A DNA stretch of 34,216 nucleotides from an uncultured Prevotellaceae bacterium (GCA_900316315.1 ONCK01000022.1:1-34216), one strand, 5' to 3'; positions 16,973 through 25,953 are shown, counted from the first letter of the stretch. Notes: generated from the sequence alone by a model not told the origin. Translations and numbers: made by a program.

Positions 16973-19858
16973 ATGAGACATCACAGCAGCCTACACCGCC
17001 ACCCAGTATCGGTTCTCGCCACACTCATACTCCTTTTCTTTCTCAGCCTCTCGCCGCTGCGCGTGCAGGCAACGTCCTCCAGGACCGTTCCCGCGACAAC
17101 TACGCTTCCGCGTACAACAGCCAGTGAGGAGACTGGCGACAGTTGCCTCGTCTCAGTCGACGAGACATACCAGCGTCTGCTCCTGCAGACGCAGCAACCG
17201 TCCTCCCGGCTCCTCCGGCAGCTTATGCTGCAAGGACAGCCTTCGCAGTTGCCGGCAGACAGCAAGGCCTCGGTAATCCCCAATACCGGCCGTGTCTACC
17301 ACTTCCGACTCGCCACGCTCATCGCCCCCGAATACCTCGACACATGGTTCCCGCAGTACAGCGGAAACGCCGCCGCTCACCGCGCGGAAATCCTCCAAGC
17401 CGTACATGCCTGGTGGGACGAGCTGGAGGCCAAGCTCAACTCGCTCTACCGTGAGCCTGTGGGCATCGCCTTTACTCTCGTACGCGACGATCGCCTCATT
17501 CTCTTCAGCTACGACGACGTGGCGGGCGTAGGCCGCCAGCAGGCCCATCAAGCACTCGACATGCTGGAGTGCCGCCCCTACATAGAGCACCGTATCGGAG
17601 CCGACGACGCCTACGACCTCGGCATCGTCATCGGCGACCCTCAAATGGGCAGAGCTGGAGCCGCCTCTCTGGGCAGCGCACTGGGCCCGTCCAAGGGATC
17701 AGCCATCGCCATCAACGCGCCGACCACCATTGCCCATGAGATTGGGCACTGCTTCGGCGCGGCACATACCCACCAGAAGGACGACGCCAATTGTACGGAG
17801 CCCGGCAGTGGCACAAGCGTGATGAGCTACGGGGCTCCGCGTGACTTCTTTGCCCTATCGAGCATTCTGCAGATGCGACAAGTGCTCGTCCACCTCAACT
17901 ACTATACTGACCAGGAGCGCCAGCACCTCATAGAGGTGCAGCATGACGAGACCGTCAACCGTCCCTGCGCCTATGCGGAGCAGGGTGCTGATCCCGTGCT
18001 CGACCGCAATGCCATCCGCACGGATTATACAGTCACCCAGGGCACCAATTTCCAGTTCGCCTTGCCCGTTACGACCTCTGACGCCACCGATTATTACTAC
18101 AGTGTCCATCCCTTTGACGTAGCCCTCTATCCCACGTACAGCAATCCCCTTCGCCCCGCCTACAAGGAGACACGGGACAATATCGTACCCTTTGAGCCTC
18201 TGTACGTCGACCCCAAGGACGTCAGAGACGATGTGCTCACCGAGCCCTACTCCGCCGATTCGCGCACCGGAGACTACACCCTGCTGGCTGCCGTGCGCAG
18301 TCACTCGCGCTACGACTCCAAGCGCATCCGACTGCATATCGTAGAGGGTGCCCCCTTCAAGATCTTGTCGCTACAAATGCCCGACAACCGCTATGACCGT
18401 GCGCCCGGACGCCCGTGCACGCTCATCTGGGAGCCATGCACTCAGGTGTACGGCAAGCACAGCCGCGTGCGCATCCTACTCTCCGAAGACTTCGGCAAGA
18501 CGTACAAGTATGTCTTGGCCGACGATGTGCCCAATAGTGGCCAGTGCGAGGTCATCATGCCCTATGCGACCATTGGTACCGGCTACTACCACGGCTGGTC
18601 CATCATCGAGAAGGGCGGGCGATTTAAGATAGAAGTGATTGGCGAGGCCGCCTATGCCGTTTATCCCGAAGAAGCCTACACCTATGTGTCCGACAGTCCG
18701 ACCAGTTCTGTCTCCCAAGGCTTCACGCTCACCCCTACCGACCAGCAATATGCCTTCAAGACGGAGGACGGGACTCCACTGCCCCCTCTGACGATGAGCG
18801 TATCCGACATTGGGGATATACCGCAGCCGCAGACACTCATTGCCTACAGGCCTAAGAATCCCAGCACCACCTACAGCGTCAAGAGTGTCAGCGACGAGCA
18901 GATGGGCTCCATCGTGCGCCGCAGCTACATCGCCGATTGCAACGGCAAGACCTACACGTGGACCCAGATATTTCAGTTGCCCGGCACGCTGACCGAGAGG
19001 CAGAAGCTCGTCAACCAGGTCAGCCGCCTCGTCCCCATGGCGCGTGATCTCTATGCCCATATCGGCCAGTTGGGCTATCCCGCCGACCATCTAGAGGCCA
19101 GCCAACAGTTCGTTGCAGCCTATGACAGAGTGCTCGACGACACCGGCATCCGCACGGACGCCACGGCCGAGGATGTAGCCGCCCTCAGCGATGCGCTGTC
19201 TAAGCTGACGGCGATAAGCGAAGACGCCCTTGTGATGCCCCAAGCGGGGCACACCTATCAGGTGCGTTTCTACCTCAGCCCCTACGGCCACGACAGCTAC
19301 TACTACCTCGCCGAGAGCGCAGAGCGCGGGCAATACTTTACAACCGACGAGACAGAGGCTGCCCGATGGACCTGCAGCCTGACAGACGGCCAGTACCACT
19401 TCTCCGGCACACAGGGACACGAGCTCTTTGACGACTATACGCCTCAGGGACAATCGGAGCACAATCTCGTCTTTGACAATTTCACCAACTCAGGCTTTTC
19501 CTTCTCTCTGCAGCGCGGATACAGCTGGGGCGCATTCTCCCTCGTCAATAGCAACGGCCACGGATGCATGATGAGCCGGAGCGGACAATTCTCCATCGTG
19601 CGTGGTCCTGACAACGGTCCGATGGTGGACAACCAGCGCTGCAACTGCACCGACGGCCTCATTGTCTCCACCGACCTGCAACTCCTCGACGTGACCTCCA
19701 GTACGCCCGACGCCGTCCGCCCCATCAACAGCGACGACACCGTCACTCCCCACCCTGCCGCCGTCTATACGCTCGACGGCCGCATCGCCGGCTACTCCCT
19801 CGACCGACTGCCCAGAGGCATTTATCTCTACCAAGGCAAGAAATACGTTATCCGCTAG
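16973..19858 (+). CDS. Large secreted metzincin (reprolysin-like) metalloprotease with a Bacteroidetes C-terminal tail
   Basis: This 961-residue protein starts with an export signal (VLATLILLFFLSLSPLRVQA). The protease domain spans about residues 100-310, with the extended zinc site HEIGHCFGAAH (His255, Glu256, His259, His265) and a Met-turn at SVMSYG (Met284). This marks an M12B-like metzincin. Residues about 460-563 look like an Ig-like module (VRILLSEDFGKTYKYVLA ... GRFKIEVIG) found in Bacteroidetes secreted proteases. A helical segment follows (about 670-760), then a beta-rich region. The final about 31 residues (VYTLDGR, then LPRGIYLYQGKKYVIR) resemble the tail motif of secreted Bacteroidetes proteins, and type IX secretion is possible. 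It probably acts on the surface or outside the cell; its substrate is unknown. Confidence 0.88.
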   Translation: MRHHSSLHRHPVSVLATLILLFFLSLSPLRVQATSSRTVPATTTLPRTTASEETGDSCLVSVDETYQRLLLQTQQPSSRLLRQLMLQGQPSQLPADSKASVIPNTGRVYHFRLATLIAPEYLDTWFPQYSGNAAAHRAEILQAVHAWWDELEAKLNSLYREPVGIAFTLVRDDRLILFSYDDVAGVGRQQAHQALDMLECRPYIEHRIGADDAYDLGIVIGDPQMGRAGAASLGSALGPSKGSAIAINAPTTIAHEIGHCFGAAHTHQKDDANCTEPGSGTSVMSYGAPRDFFALSSILQMRQVLVHLNYYTDQERQHLIEVQHDETVNRPCAYAEQGADPVLDRNAIRTDYTVTQGTNFQFALPVTTSDATDYYYSVHPFDVALYPTYSNPLRPAYKETRDNIVPFEPLYVDPKDVRDDVLTEPYSADSRTGDYTLLAAVRSHSRYDSKRIRLHIVEGAPFKILSLQMPDNRYDRAPGRPCTLIWEPCTQVYGKHSRVRILLSEDFGKTYKYVLADDVPNSGQCEVIMPYATIGTGYYHGWSIIEKGGRFKIEVIGEAAYAVYPEEAYTYVSDSPTSSVSQGFTLTPTDQQYAFKTEDGTPLPPLTMSVSDIGDIPQPQTLIAYRPKNPSTTYSVKSVSDEQMGSIVRRSYIADCNGKTYTWTQIFQLPGTLTERQKLVNQVSRLVPMARDLYAHIGQLGYPADHLEASQQFVAAYDRVLDDTGIRTDATAEDVAALSDALSKLTAISEDALVMPQAGHTYQVRFYLSPYGHDSYYYLAESAERGQYFTTDETEAARWTCSLTDGQYHFSGTQGHELFDDYTPQGQSEHNLVFDNFTNSGFSFSLQRGYSWGAFSLVNSNGHGCMMSRSGQFSIVRGPDNGPMVDNQRCNCTDGLIVSTDLQLLDVTSSTPDAVRPINSDDTVTPHPAAVYTLDGRIAGYSLDRLPRGIYLYQGKKYVIR

Positions 19859-19921
19859 TCCTCCGCCTACCGATTGGAGAATACCATACAGGAGAGACAA
19901 GAGGTCTGAGGCCGGGACGCA

Positions 19922-20119
19922 TCAGCGCAGGTGCACTTTGCGCCCTCCGACGATATGGATACCGGCGGGAAGTTGGCTTCGCGTGACGGCCCCGAGGCGA
20001 TTGGCCACCCCGCGTCCCCAGAGGCCTAGACCACAGATAGTGACGTGGGCAAGGCATTGCCTACGGTCTTGATACCGCTCTAACCCAAAGGTTTGCTTAT
20101 CTTCCCTGATTTGCCGCTG
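19922..20119 (-). pseudogene. Relic of a secreted-protein C-terminus
   Basis: A 65-codon minus-strand open stretch with no ATG ends in SQLPAGIHIVGGRKVHLR and a TGA stop. Before it lies a VTICGLGLWGRGVAN segment. Together these match the tail pattern (hydrophobic strand, G-x-x-V, LPxGIxIxxGxK) seen at the ends of the metzincin and BspA-like proteins in this window. An in-frame TAG at 20120-20122 closes the frame upstream, and no upstream coding sequence can be linked to it. I interpret it as the last part of a gene whose body was lost. It is not an inverted copy of the neighbouring protease tail, because the nucleotides differ widely. Confidence 0.5.
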
Positions 20120-20122
20120 CTA

Positions 20123-20402
20123 CGGCGAAGGACCGGCTGGATACGCCGTTTCCCCCGGCTTCCCGCGTCGACTCGCAATATCCTACGCAAAAAATCGGTC
20201 GTTTCTTTGGGACTATTCAACCCAAAGAGGATACTATTTGCCATACACCATGCAAGGAGGCGGTTCTCTCAGCTCCCTGCCGGGCCCGATGAATGCGAGG
20301 AGCAGTGAGCGGAGGAGACATGGCCGCGAAGTCCCGAGAGCTACCGCCGCCTATGAGGAGATGTCTCGGCGGGCAAAAACACAAGTGGCGATGTTTGCAA
20401 AA
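20123..20402. other. Intergenic stretch between the relic and the asnB terminator
   Basis: Short frames on both strands lack family likeness. This may be further decayed DNA of the lost secreted-protein gene. A poly-A run and 'actatttg' near 20220-20240 are not convincing promoter elements for anything. Confidence 0.35.
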
Positions 20403-20438
20403 CAAGGTCGGACCTGGCTTAAACCAGATCCGACCTTG
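20403..20438 (-). terminator. Terminator of asnB (copy 2 of the shared hairpin family)
   Basis: The stem caaggtcgga(c)ctgg / ccag(a)tccgaccttg has 14 of 15 pairs and a 6-base loop. On the minus strand it is followed by ttttg. It lies about 40 bases past the asnB stop codon and shares the aaggtcSGA core with the hairpins at 8281 and 26102. Confidence 0.8.
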
Positions 20439-20476
20439 CTATGTACACTGTCCCAGGGACTATTTCAGCGCTGCCG

Positions 20477-22174
20477 TTATTCGGCGTCTACATGGACGTC
20501 GTGGACAGCACGGCCACTGGGCTCGTTGACATTTTGGAAAGCCTTGTCCCATGCGAGGGCTTCGGCAGTGGAGCAGGCCACGCTGGGTACGCTGGGCACG
20601 CTCATGGCGGCGCTGCGGCTGGGGAAGTGCTCCTCGAAGATGGTACGATAGTAGTACTCCTCCTTGTTGCGCGGCGGATTGATGGGGAAGCGCTCAGCGG
20701 CCTTGGCCATCTCGGCATCGCTCACGGCGGCAGAGGTCATGGCCTTGAGGGTGTCAATCCAACTGTAGCCTACACCGTCGCTGAACTGCTCCTTCTGTCT
20801 CCAGGCGACAGCCTCGGGGAGCATATCGCCAAAGGCCTGACGCACGACGCGCTTCTCTATCTCCTTGCCGGGGCACATCTTGACAGCCGGATCCAGTCGC
20901 ATGGCGACGTCGAGGAACTCTTTGTCCAAGAAGGGCACTCTGCCCTCTACGCCCCAGGCGGCCAGACTCTTGTTGGCGCGGAGGCAGTCATAGAGATGGA
21001 GCTTGGAGAGCTTGCGCACGGTCTCCTCGTGGAAGGCACGGGGCGACGGAGCCTTGTGGAAGTAGAGGTAGCCGCCAAAGACTTCATCGGCGCCCTCACC
21101 GCTGAGCACCATCTTGATGCCCATGCTGCGGATGAAGCGGGCCAGGAGGTACATCGGGGTAGAGGCACGCACGGTCGTGACATCGTAGGTCTCGATATAG
21201 TAGATGACATCGCGGATGGCGTCAAGGCCTTCCTGGATGGTATAGTTGATCTCATGGTGCACCGTGCCGATATGGTCGGCGACGAGCTTGGCCTTGCTGA
21301 GGTCGGGAGCACCCTTGAGTCCGACGGCGAAGGAATGAAGCTGGGGCCACCAGGCGGGCTTGCTGCCGCCGCTCTCGATACGGTGGGAAGAGTACTTCTG
21401 CGCTACGGCGGAGATGACCGAACTGTCGAGACCTCCGCTGAGCAGTACGCCGTAGGGGACATCGCACATCAGCTGGCGCTTGACAGCATCCTCGAGGGCA
21501 TCGCGCACCTCGCCCACCGCACGCTCGGCCACGGCGGGATAGTCGGGGCTGTCCAGACCCGGGCCGGCCACGGCCTCGTAGTCAAACCAGTCACGCTTGT
21601 ACCAGCGCACCATGCGTCCCTCGCTGCCGAGATAGTAATGACCGGGGAGGAAGGGCTCGTAGCTGTCGCAAAATCCCTCAAGCGCCTTGAGCTCGCTGGC
21701 CACGTAGATGAGGCCTTCGGCATCGCGCCCTATATATAGTGGTATCACACCTATCGGGTCGCGGGCGATGAGGAAGTCGTCACGCTCCACATCGTAGAGG
21801 GCAAAGGCAAAGATGCCGCTCAGGTCTTCCAGGAAGTGGATGCCCTTCTGCTGGTAAAGCGGGAGTATCACCTCGCAGTCCGAACCCGTCTGAAACTCAT
21901 ACTTACCCTCCAGCTGGCGGCGGATGCTGCGATGATTGTAGATTTCGCCGTTGACAGCGAGCACCAGTTTGCGATCAGGACTGTAGAGCGGCTGACGGCC
22001 CGACGTGGGGTCGACGATGGAGAGGCGCTCGTGGGTCAGGATAGCGCTGCCGCCGCAGTAGATACCACTCCAATCGGGCCCGCGATGCCTGATCTTGGAT
22101 GACATCTTGAGGGCCTTGGTACGCAGCGCGTCACGCTGCTGCTTGATATTGAATATACCTACAATTCCACACAT
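20477..22174 (-). CDS. asnB: Asparagine synthetase B (glutamine-hydrolysing)
   Basis: This 565-residue cytoplasmic enzyme makes asparagine from aspartate, ATP and glutamine. The class II amidotransferase domain begins with the nucleophile Cys2 (MCGIVGIF). It has Arg50 near LTHERLSIVD and the NGEIYNH motif near residue 75. The synthetase domain has the PP-loop LSGGLDSS at about 245-252 and VLSGEGADEVFGGY further on. Length is normal for the E. coli AsnB type. The C-terminus has a short extra Ala/Ser/Pro-rich stretch (SAAMSVPSVPS). The start is certain because Cys2 must be exposed. It is transcribed divergently from clpC across a complex intergenic region and ends at a hairpin terminator. Confidence 0.97.
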   Translation of the reverse strand: MCGIVGIFNIKQQRDALRTKALKMSSKIRHRGPDWSGIYCGGSAILTHERLSIVDPTSGRQPLYSPDRKLVLAVNGEIYNHRSIRRQLEGKYEFQTGSDCEVILPLYQQKGIHFLEDLSGIFAFALYDVERDDFLIARDPIGVIPLYIGRDAEGLIYVASELKALEGFCDSYEPFLPGHYYLGSEGRMVRWYKRDWFDYEAVAGPGLDSPDYPAVAERAVGEVRDALEDAVKRQLMCDVPYGVLLSGGLDSSVISAVAQKYSSHRIESGGSKPAWWPQLHSFAVGLKGAPDLSKAKLVADHIGTVHHEINYTIQEGLDAIRDVIYYIETYDVTTVRASTPMYLLARFIRSMGIKMVLSGEGADEVFGGYLYFHKAPSPRAFHEETVRKLSKLHLYDCLRANKSLAAWGVEGRVPFLDKEFLDVAMRLDPAVKMCPGKEIEKRVVRQAFGDMLPEAVAWRQKEQFSDGVGYSWIDTLKAMTSAAVSDAEMAKAAERFPINPPRNKEEYYYRTIFEEHFPSRSAAMSVPSVPSVACSTAEALAWDKAFQNVNEPSGRAVHDVHVDAE

Positions 22175-22235
22175 GGTACGATAGTGATTGTTGCTATTTA
22201 GTTGATTTTCTTACTGCTATCGCCCTCACCGGAGA

Positions 22236-22251
22236 CGCTTTTGCGGTGCCA
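22236..22251 (-). promoter_or_regulatory. Weak sigma-54-like site facing asnB
   Basis: Minus-strand TGGCACC-GCAA-AAGCG keeps the -24 box and the exact GG-N10-GC spacing, but the -12 box is AAGC rather than TTGC. It lies about 60 bases before the asnB ATG. It may be accidental. Confidence 0.25.
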
Positions 22252-22302
22252 TAACGGCTGCGTCGGCCCCCGGTGGGCGACAAAATTAAACTCTTTTCAA
22301 TG

Positions 22303-22333
22303 CAAAAGTAGACAAATCTCCCCAATTTGGCAA
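22303..22333 (-). promoter_or_regulatory. Bacteroidetes promoter for asnB
   Basis: Minus-strand TACTTTTG (22303-22310) is preceded, with a 20-base gap, by TTG (complement of caa at 22331-22333). Transcription would start near 22296, leaving a leader of about 120 bases. Confidence 0.65.
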
Positions 22334-22360
22334 GAAATTGGTACAAATTGTTATATTTGT
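22322..22360. promoter_or_regulatory. Two tandem dyads, candidate regulator-binding sites
   Basis: CCAATTT-N6-AAATTGG (22322-22341) and ACAAAT-N6-ATTTGT (22343-22360) are two perfect inverted repeats with 6-base spacers. Their centres are 20 bases apart, about two helical turns. They lie about 95-115 bases upstream of the start expected from the sigma-54 promoter at 22419, a typical place for enhancer-binding-protein sites. The first dyad also overlaps the asnB -33 region. Confidence 0.45.
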
Positions 22361-22418
22361 GTTTACAAAATTAGCAAAACGCCATTTTACAATATTCAAT
22401 AGTGCCATATTGTCACTT

Positions 22419-22434
22419 TGGCACGTCATTTGCA
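22419..22434 (+). promoter_or_regulatory. Sigma-54 (RpoN) promoter upstream of clpC
   Basis: TGGCACG-TCAT-TTGCA matches the sigma-54 -24/-12 consensus (TGGCACR-N4-TTGCW), with the required GG-N10-GC spacing (GG at 22420-22421, GC at 22432-22433). Predicted start is near 22445, giving a leader of about 140 bases to clpC. The -24 box is also the right half of an inverted repeat, GTGCCA (22402-22407) / TGGCAC (22419-22424). Confidence 0.65.
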
Positions 22435-22510
22435 CCTTATCAGTCAGACCGGTCGTCGCCTGCAGGCAGATTTTGTCCCCGGCGGGTTCACTTTTTTACT
22501 CTGCTCCGCG

Positions 22511-22540
22511 TTGCCGTGTCGAGATAAATACATAAGTTTG
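22511..22540 (+). promoter_or_regulatory. Bacteroidetes housekeeping promoter for clpC
   Basis: TAAGTTTG at 22533-22540 has TTG at 22511-22513, with a 19-base gap. It ends 43 bases before the clpC ATG. clpC may therefore have two promoters of different sigma dependence. Confidence 0.65.
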
Positions 22541-22583
22541 CAGTGAACATAGCGCTGCATCAATTGATTACCTCATTAAGACC

Positions 22584-25094
22584 ATGAACAAGCCCTATTC
22601 CAGAGATTTCTCTCAGAGCATCATCTATAGTCGCAAGGAGGCCATGCGTCTCCACAACGTGCTCATCCGTCCCGAGCACTTCGTGCTGGGCATCCTGCGC
22701 GAAGGCTCCAACCGTGGTGCCTTCACCATCGCACAGCTGTGTCCCGACGTGAGCGTCGTGCGTGAGGCTCTGGAGCAATACCTCAGCCAGCTCACCGAGT
22801 TTAGCGTCACCCCGCATGCAGACAATGAGTATACCCTCGAGATGCGTGCCGCCCGTGCGCTCAAGAACTGTATCACCGAAGCCGAAAAGCAGGGTGACGA
22901 CACCGTGCGTGCCGAGCATCTCCTGCTGGCCATCCTCAGTGACCAGCAGACCGAGGCTTGCCAGATCCTCAATCACAGCGGCATCACCTACGACCTGGTC
23001 AGCAAGTCGCTCTCGCTGCAGAAGCAGGAGTCGGCTTCCCACCTGGACTTCGGCGAAGACGAGGAGGAGGACGATGACCGTCCCGACAGCCCCACGGGCA
23101 GCCGCACGGAGGAGCGCACACAAGAACGCACACACCGGCAGAAGTCCGACACCCCCTTTCTCGACAAGTACGGCGTCGACATCACCCGCAATGCCTCCGA
23201 GGGCAAGCTCGACCCTGTCGTCGGCAGGACGCGCGAGATAGAGCGCATCGCCCAGATCCTCTCCCGCCGCAAGAAGAATAACCCCGTCCTCATCGGAGAA
23301 CCCGGCGTCGGCAAGACCGCCATCGTCGAGGGGCTCGCAGAGCGTATCGTCAAGATGGAGGTGCCCATGGCCCTCATCGACAAGCGCATCGTCGCCCTCG
23401 ACATGAGCAGCCTCGTCGCCGGCACCAAGTACCGCGGACAGTTTGAGGAGCGCATACAGGGCATCATCCGTGAGCTCACAAGCCATCCCGACGTCATCCT
23501 CTTCATCGATGAGATCCACACCATCGTGGGAGCCGGCAGCGCCGCAGGCAGCATGGATGCCGCCAATATCCTCAAGCCGGCCCTCAGCCGCGGCACCCTG
23601 CAGTGCATCGGAGCCACCACGCTTGACGAATACCGCAAGTCCATCGAGAAGGACGGTGCCCTGGAGCGGCGCTTCCAGAAGATTCTCGTCAATCCCAGCA
23701 CTTCCGCCGAGACGCTCCAGATCCTGCACAATATCAAGGGCAAATATGAGGAGCATCACCACGTCATCTATACCGACGAAGCCCTCGAGGCCTGCGTCAA
23801 GCTCACCGACCGCTACATCACCGACCGTCAGCAGCCCGACAAGGCCATCGATGCCCTTGACGAGGCGGGGTCGCGGGTACACATCGGCGAGATCAAGCGC
23901 CCCGACGCCCTCGTACAGCTCAACCAGCAGCTCGAGCAGGTCAATGCGTCCAAGATGGAGGCCGTCAAGGTACAGGACTTCCAGCGCGCCGCCCAGCTGC
24001 GTGACCAGGAGGTCGAGATACAGGACAAGATCCGTCACGCCCGCGACCAGTGGGAGAGCGACATGCGCAGCCAGACCCAGACCGTGGGTCTCGCAGAGGT
24101 CGAGCAGACCGTCAGCCTCCTGAGCGGCGTACCCGTACAGCGCGTTGCCGCCGATGAGGGCGTGCGCCTCAGCCATCTCAAGGACGACCTCACGCAGCAC
24201 ATCATCCACCAGGACGAAGCCATCACCAAGCTCGTCAAGGCCATCACGCGCAACCGCATCGGACTACGTGACCCCAACCGTCCCATAGGCACCTTTATGT
24301 TTCTCGGGCCCACGGGAGTCGGCAAGACCTACCTTGCCCAGCAGCTCGCTACCTATATGTTTGGCAGCAAGGACGCCCTCATACGCATCGACATGAGCGA
24401 GTATATGGAGAAGTACTCCACCTCGCGTCTCGTCGGCGCCCCTCCGGGCTATGTAGGCTACGAGGAGGGCGGACAGCTCACCGAGCAGGTCAGACGCCAC
24501 CCCTACTCCATCGTGCTGCTCGACGAGATTGAGAAGGCCAGTCACGACGTCTTCAACCTCCTCCTGCAAGTCATGGACGAAGGGCGCCTCACCGACTCAC
24601 AGGGTGTCACCGTGGACTTCCGCAATACGATTATCATCTTTACCAGCAACGCCGGTAGCAAGGAGGTCAGCGACTTTGGACGCGGCGTGGGCTTTAATGC
24701 CGGTGCCGAAGCATCGGCCGAGCTCCAGCAGAGTCTCATCATGAAGAGCCTGCAGCGCCAGTTCGCTCCGGAGTTTCTCAACCGCATCGACGACGTCATC
24801 CTCTTCAATCCCCTTGACCGCGAAGCTGTCGCCGCCATTGCCCACTTGGAGATTGACAAACTGCGCCAGCGTATGCAGCAGATGGGCTACTCGCTCGAGA
24901 TAGGGCCCAAGGCGCTCGACTTCATCGTCGACAGAGGCTACGACCCCAAGTACGGTGCCCGTCCGCTCCGGCGCGCCATCCAGGAGTATCTCGAGGACGG
25001 TGTCGGCAATCTCATCCTCGAAGGACAAGTCCACAACGACGGCGTCATCCACGTCAGCAAGCGCCCGGGCAAAGAGGAACTCGCCTTCGCCTAA
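22584..25094 (+). CDS. clpC: ClpC-type AAA+ ATPase, Clp protease chaperone subunit
   Basis: This 836-residue cytoplasmic unfoldase should form a hexamer that feeds proteins to ClpP. The N-terminal Clp-N double repeat spans about residues 1-150 and is followed by an acidic Asp/Glu-rich linker ([10 protein letters not shown]). AAA module 1 has Walker A GEPGVGKT (238-245) and Walker [11 protein letters not shown]. The middle region has a UVR-like segment ([18 protein letters not shown]) that marks ClpC rather than ClpA or ClpB. AAA module 2 has Walker A GPTGVGKT (575-582) and the usual C-terminal D2-small domain ([16 protein letters not shown]). Length is normal. The gene has its own regulatory region and a terminator; no mcsA/mcsB/ctsR genes are nearby. 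Confidence 0.97.
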   Translation: MNKPYSRDFSQSIIYSRKEAMRLHNVLIRPEHFVLGILREGSNRGAFTIAQLCPDVSVVREALEQYLSQLTEFSVTPHADNEYTLEMRAARALKNCITEAEKQGDDTVRAEHLLLAILSDQQTEACQILNHSGITYDLVSKSLSLQKQESASHLDFGEDEEEDDDRPDSPTGSRTEERTQERTHRQKSDTPFLDKYGVDITRNASEGKLDPVVGRTREIERIAQILSRRKKNNPVLIGEPGVGKTAIVEGLAERIVKMEVPMALIDKRIVALDMSSLVAGTKYRGQFEERIQGIIRELTSHPDVILFIDEIHTIVGAGSAAGSMDAANILKPALSRGTLQCIGATTLDEYRKSIEKDGALERRFQKILVNPSTSAETLQILHNIKGKYEEHHHVIYTDEALEACVKLTDRYITDRQQPDKAIDALDEAGSRVHIGEIKRPDALVQLNQQLEQVNASKMEAVKVQDFQRAAQLRDQEVEIQDKIRHARDQWESDMRSQTQTVGLAEVEQTVSLLSGVPVQRVAADEGVRLSHLKDDLTQHIIHQDEAITKLVKAITRNRIGLRDPNRPIGTFMFLGPTGVGKTYLAQQLATYMFGSKDALIRIDMSEYMEKYSTSRLVGAPPGYVGYEEGGQLTEQVRRHPYSIVLLDEIEKASHDVFNLLLQVMDEGRLTDSQGVTVDFRNTIIIFTSNAGSKEVSDFGRGVGFNAGAEASAELQQSLIMKSLQRQFAPEFLNRIDDVILFNPLDREAVAAIAHLEIDKLRQRMQQMGYSLEIGPKALDFIVDRGYDPKYGARPLRRAIQEYLEDGVGNLILEGQVHNDGVIHVSKRPGKEELAFA

Positions 25095-25153
25095 GCCTCT
25101 GCCACCGTCCCGGGCCGCCGGGTGTATATCGTCTCGTCGCAACACCATATTGC

Positions 25154-25187
25154 CAAGAGCCTCCAGACCGTCGTCTGGGGGCTCTTG
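25154..25187 (+). terminator. Terminator hairpin after clpC
   Basis: A 15-bp stem (caagagcctccagac / gtctgggggctcttg, one T-G pair) with the 4-base loop cgtc lies 60 bases past the clpC stop codon. The following sequence is only weakly T-rich. Confidence 0.75.
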
Positions 25188-25504
25188 CTGTATCTACAGG
25201 TCTCTTCCTGCGTATCCTTGGTACTGGAGGCCCCTGGCGCTGTCGCGGATGGCTGAGACAGCAGCAGATGTCCTACGGGGAAGACAGAGCCTTGCGCACT
25301 GACGAATGTCAGCAGGCGGAGCAGGAGAGCAGGGACTGTAAAACGGCGCTCTGTCTGATGAGGGTGGCAGGGGCAAGTCACAGTCTTTCCGCAGAATCTG
25401 ATGCAAAACAGGCGCCGCCAGAGGGGAAGCGGCAGGAGACGCGGCCTGGGCGCAGGCCGGCAAAAACGACAGGAGAGTAGCGTTTACAGGTGCGGTTTTT
25501 TGAG
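25188..25504. other. Intergenic stretch before crcB, no riboswitch seen
   Basis: No supported gene is present. I looked for the fluoride riboswitch that often precedes crcB and could not find its conserved core; the leader after the predicted promoter is only about 60 bases. Confidence 0.45.
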
Positions 25505-25512
25505 TAATTTTG
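25505..25512 (+). promoter_or_regulatory. Bacteroidetes -7 element (TAATTTTG) for crcB
   Basis: TAATTTTG fits TAnnTTTG, 60 bases before the ATG at 25573. It overlaps an in-frame ATG at 25510, which is therefore unlikely to be the start. Confidence 0.6.
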
Positions 25513-25572
25513 CACCTGCATCGTCGACCGCAGACCGTTCGGCGGCCTGCCGATGCTTCACACTGTTTCCAC

Positions 25573-25953
25573 ATGAAAGAATTATTGATTGTCTCCGTCG
25601 GCAGTTTTTTAGGCGGAGGTTTGCGGTATGCCGTCTCCAGAGGCTTCACGCTGATTGTCGAGACCTCGTTTCCCTTCGCCACCTTCCTCGTCAATATTCT
25701 CGGCTGCCTGTTCATCGGCTTCTTCTCAGGCCTTCCTCAGTCGGGCAGCTCATTCTGGGGCCTGCGCCCTGAGACGCGGTTGCTCCTGACCACGGGGCTG
25801 TGCGGCGGATTTACCACCTTCTCCACCTTTATGAAGGAGAGCCAATGGCTCGCCGGCCGCCATTCCTGGGTGATGGCCGCTTATATCGTGCTGAGTCTGG
25901 TGCTTGGCTTTGCCGCCGTATGGGGCGGCCAGCACTTGGCCAAGGCGCTCTGA
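25573..25953 (+). CDS. crcB: Fluoride ion channel CrcB/Fluc
   Basis: This 126-residue inner-membrane protein exports fluoride. It has four hydrophobic segments and family signatures: GGGLRYAVSR after the first segment, TFLVNILGCLFIGF (with the conserved Asn) in the second, and GLCGGFTTFSTF (the Phe/Thr track) in the third. Single-gene Fluc proteins work as antiparallel dimers, and this length is right for one subunit. The start at 25573 gives the normal short N-terminus. The gene is monocistronic, with its own promoter. Confidence 0.95.
   Translation: MKELLIVSVGSFLGGGLRYAVSRGFTLIVETSFPFATFLVNILGCLFIGFFSGLPQSGSSFWGLRPETRLLLTTGLCGGFTTFSTFMKESQWLAGRHSWVMAAYIVLSLVLGFAAVWGGQHLAKAL

Noticed and set aside
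20441-21739. Long plus-strand open frame of 432 codons
   Set aside because: It lies antisense to asnB and arises from the codon bias of a GC-rich gene; no family likeness.
22402-22407. GTGCCA as the -24 box of a minus-strand sigma-54 promoter
   Set aside because: No GC occurs at the required -12 position, so the half-site is explained only as part of an inverted repeat.
22560-24209. Long minus-strand open frame of 549 codons
   Set aside because: Antisense shadow of clpC, composed of Leu/Asp/Val/Gly-rich mirror sequence.
25188-25572. Fluoride riboswitch before crcB
   Set aside because: The conserved aptamer core was not found and the predicted leader is too short.
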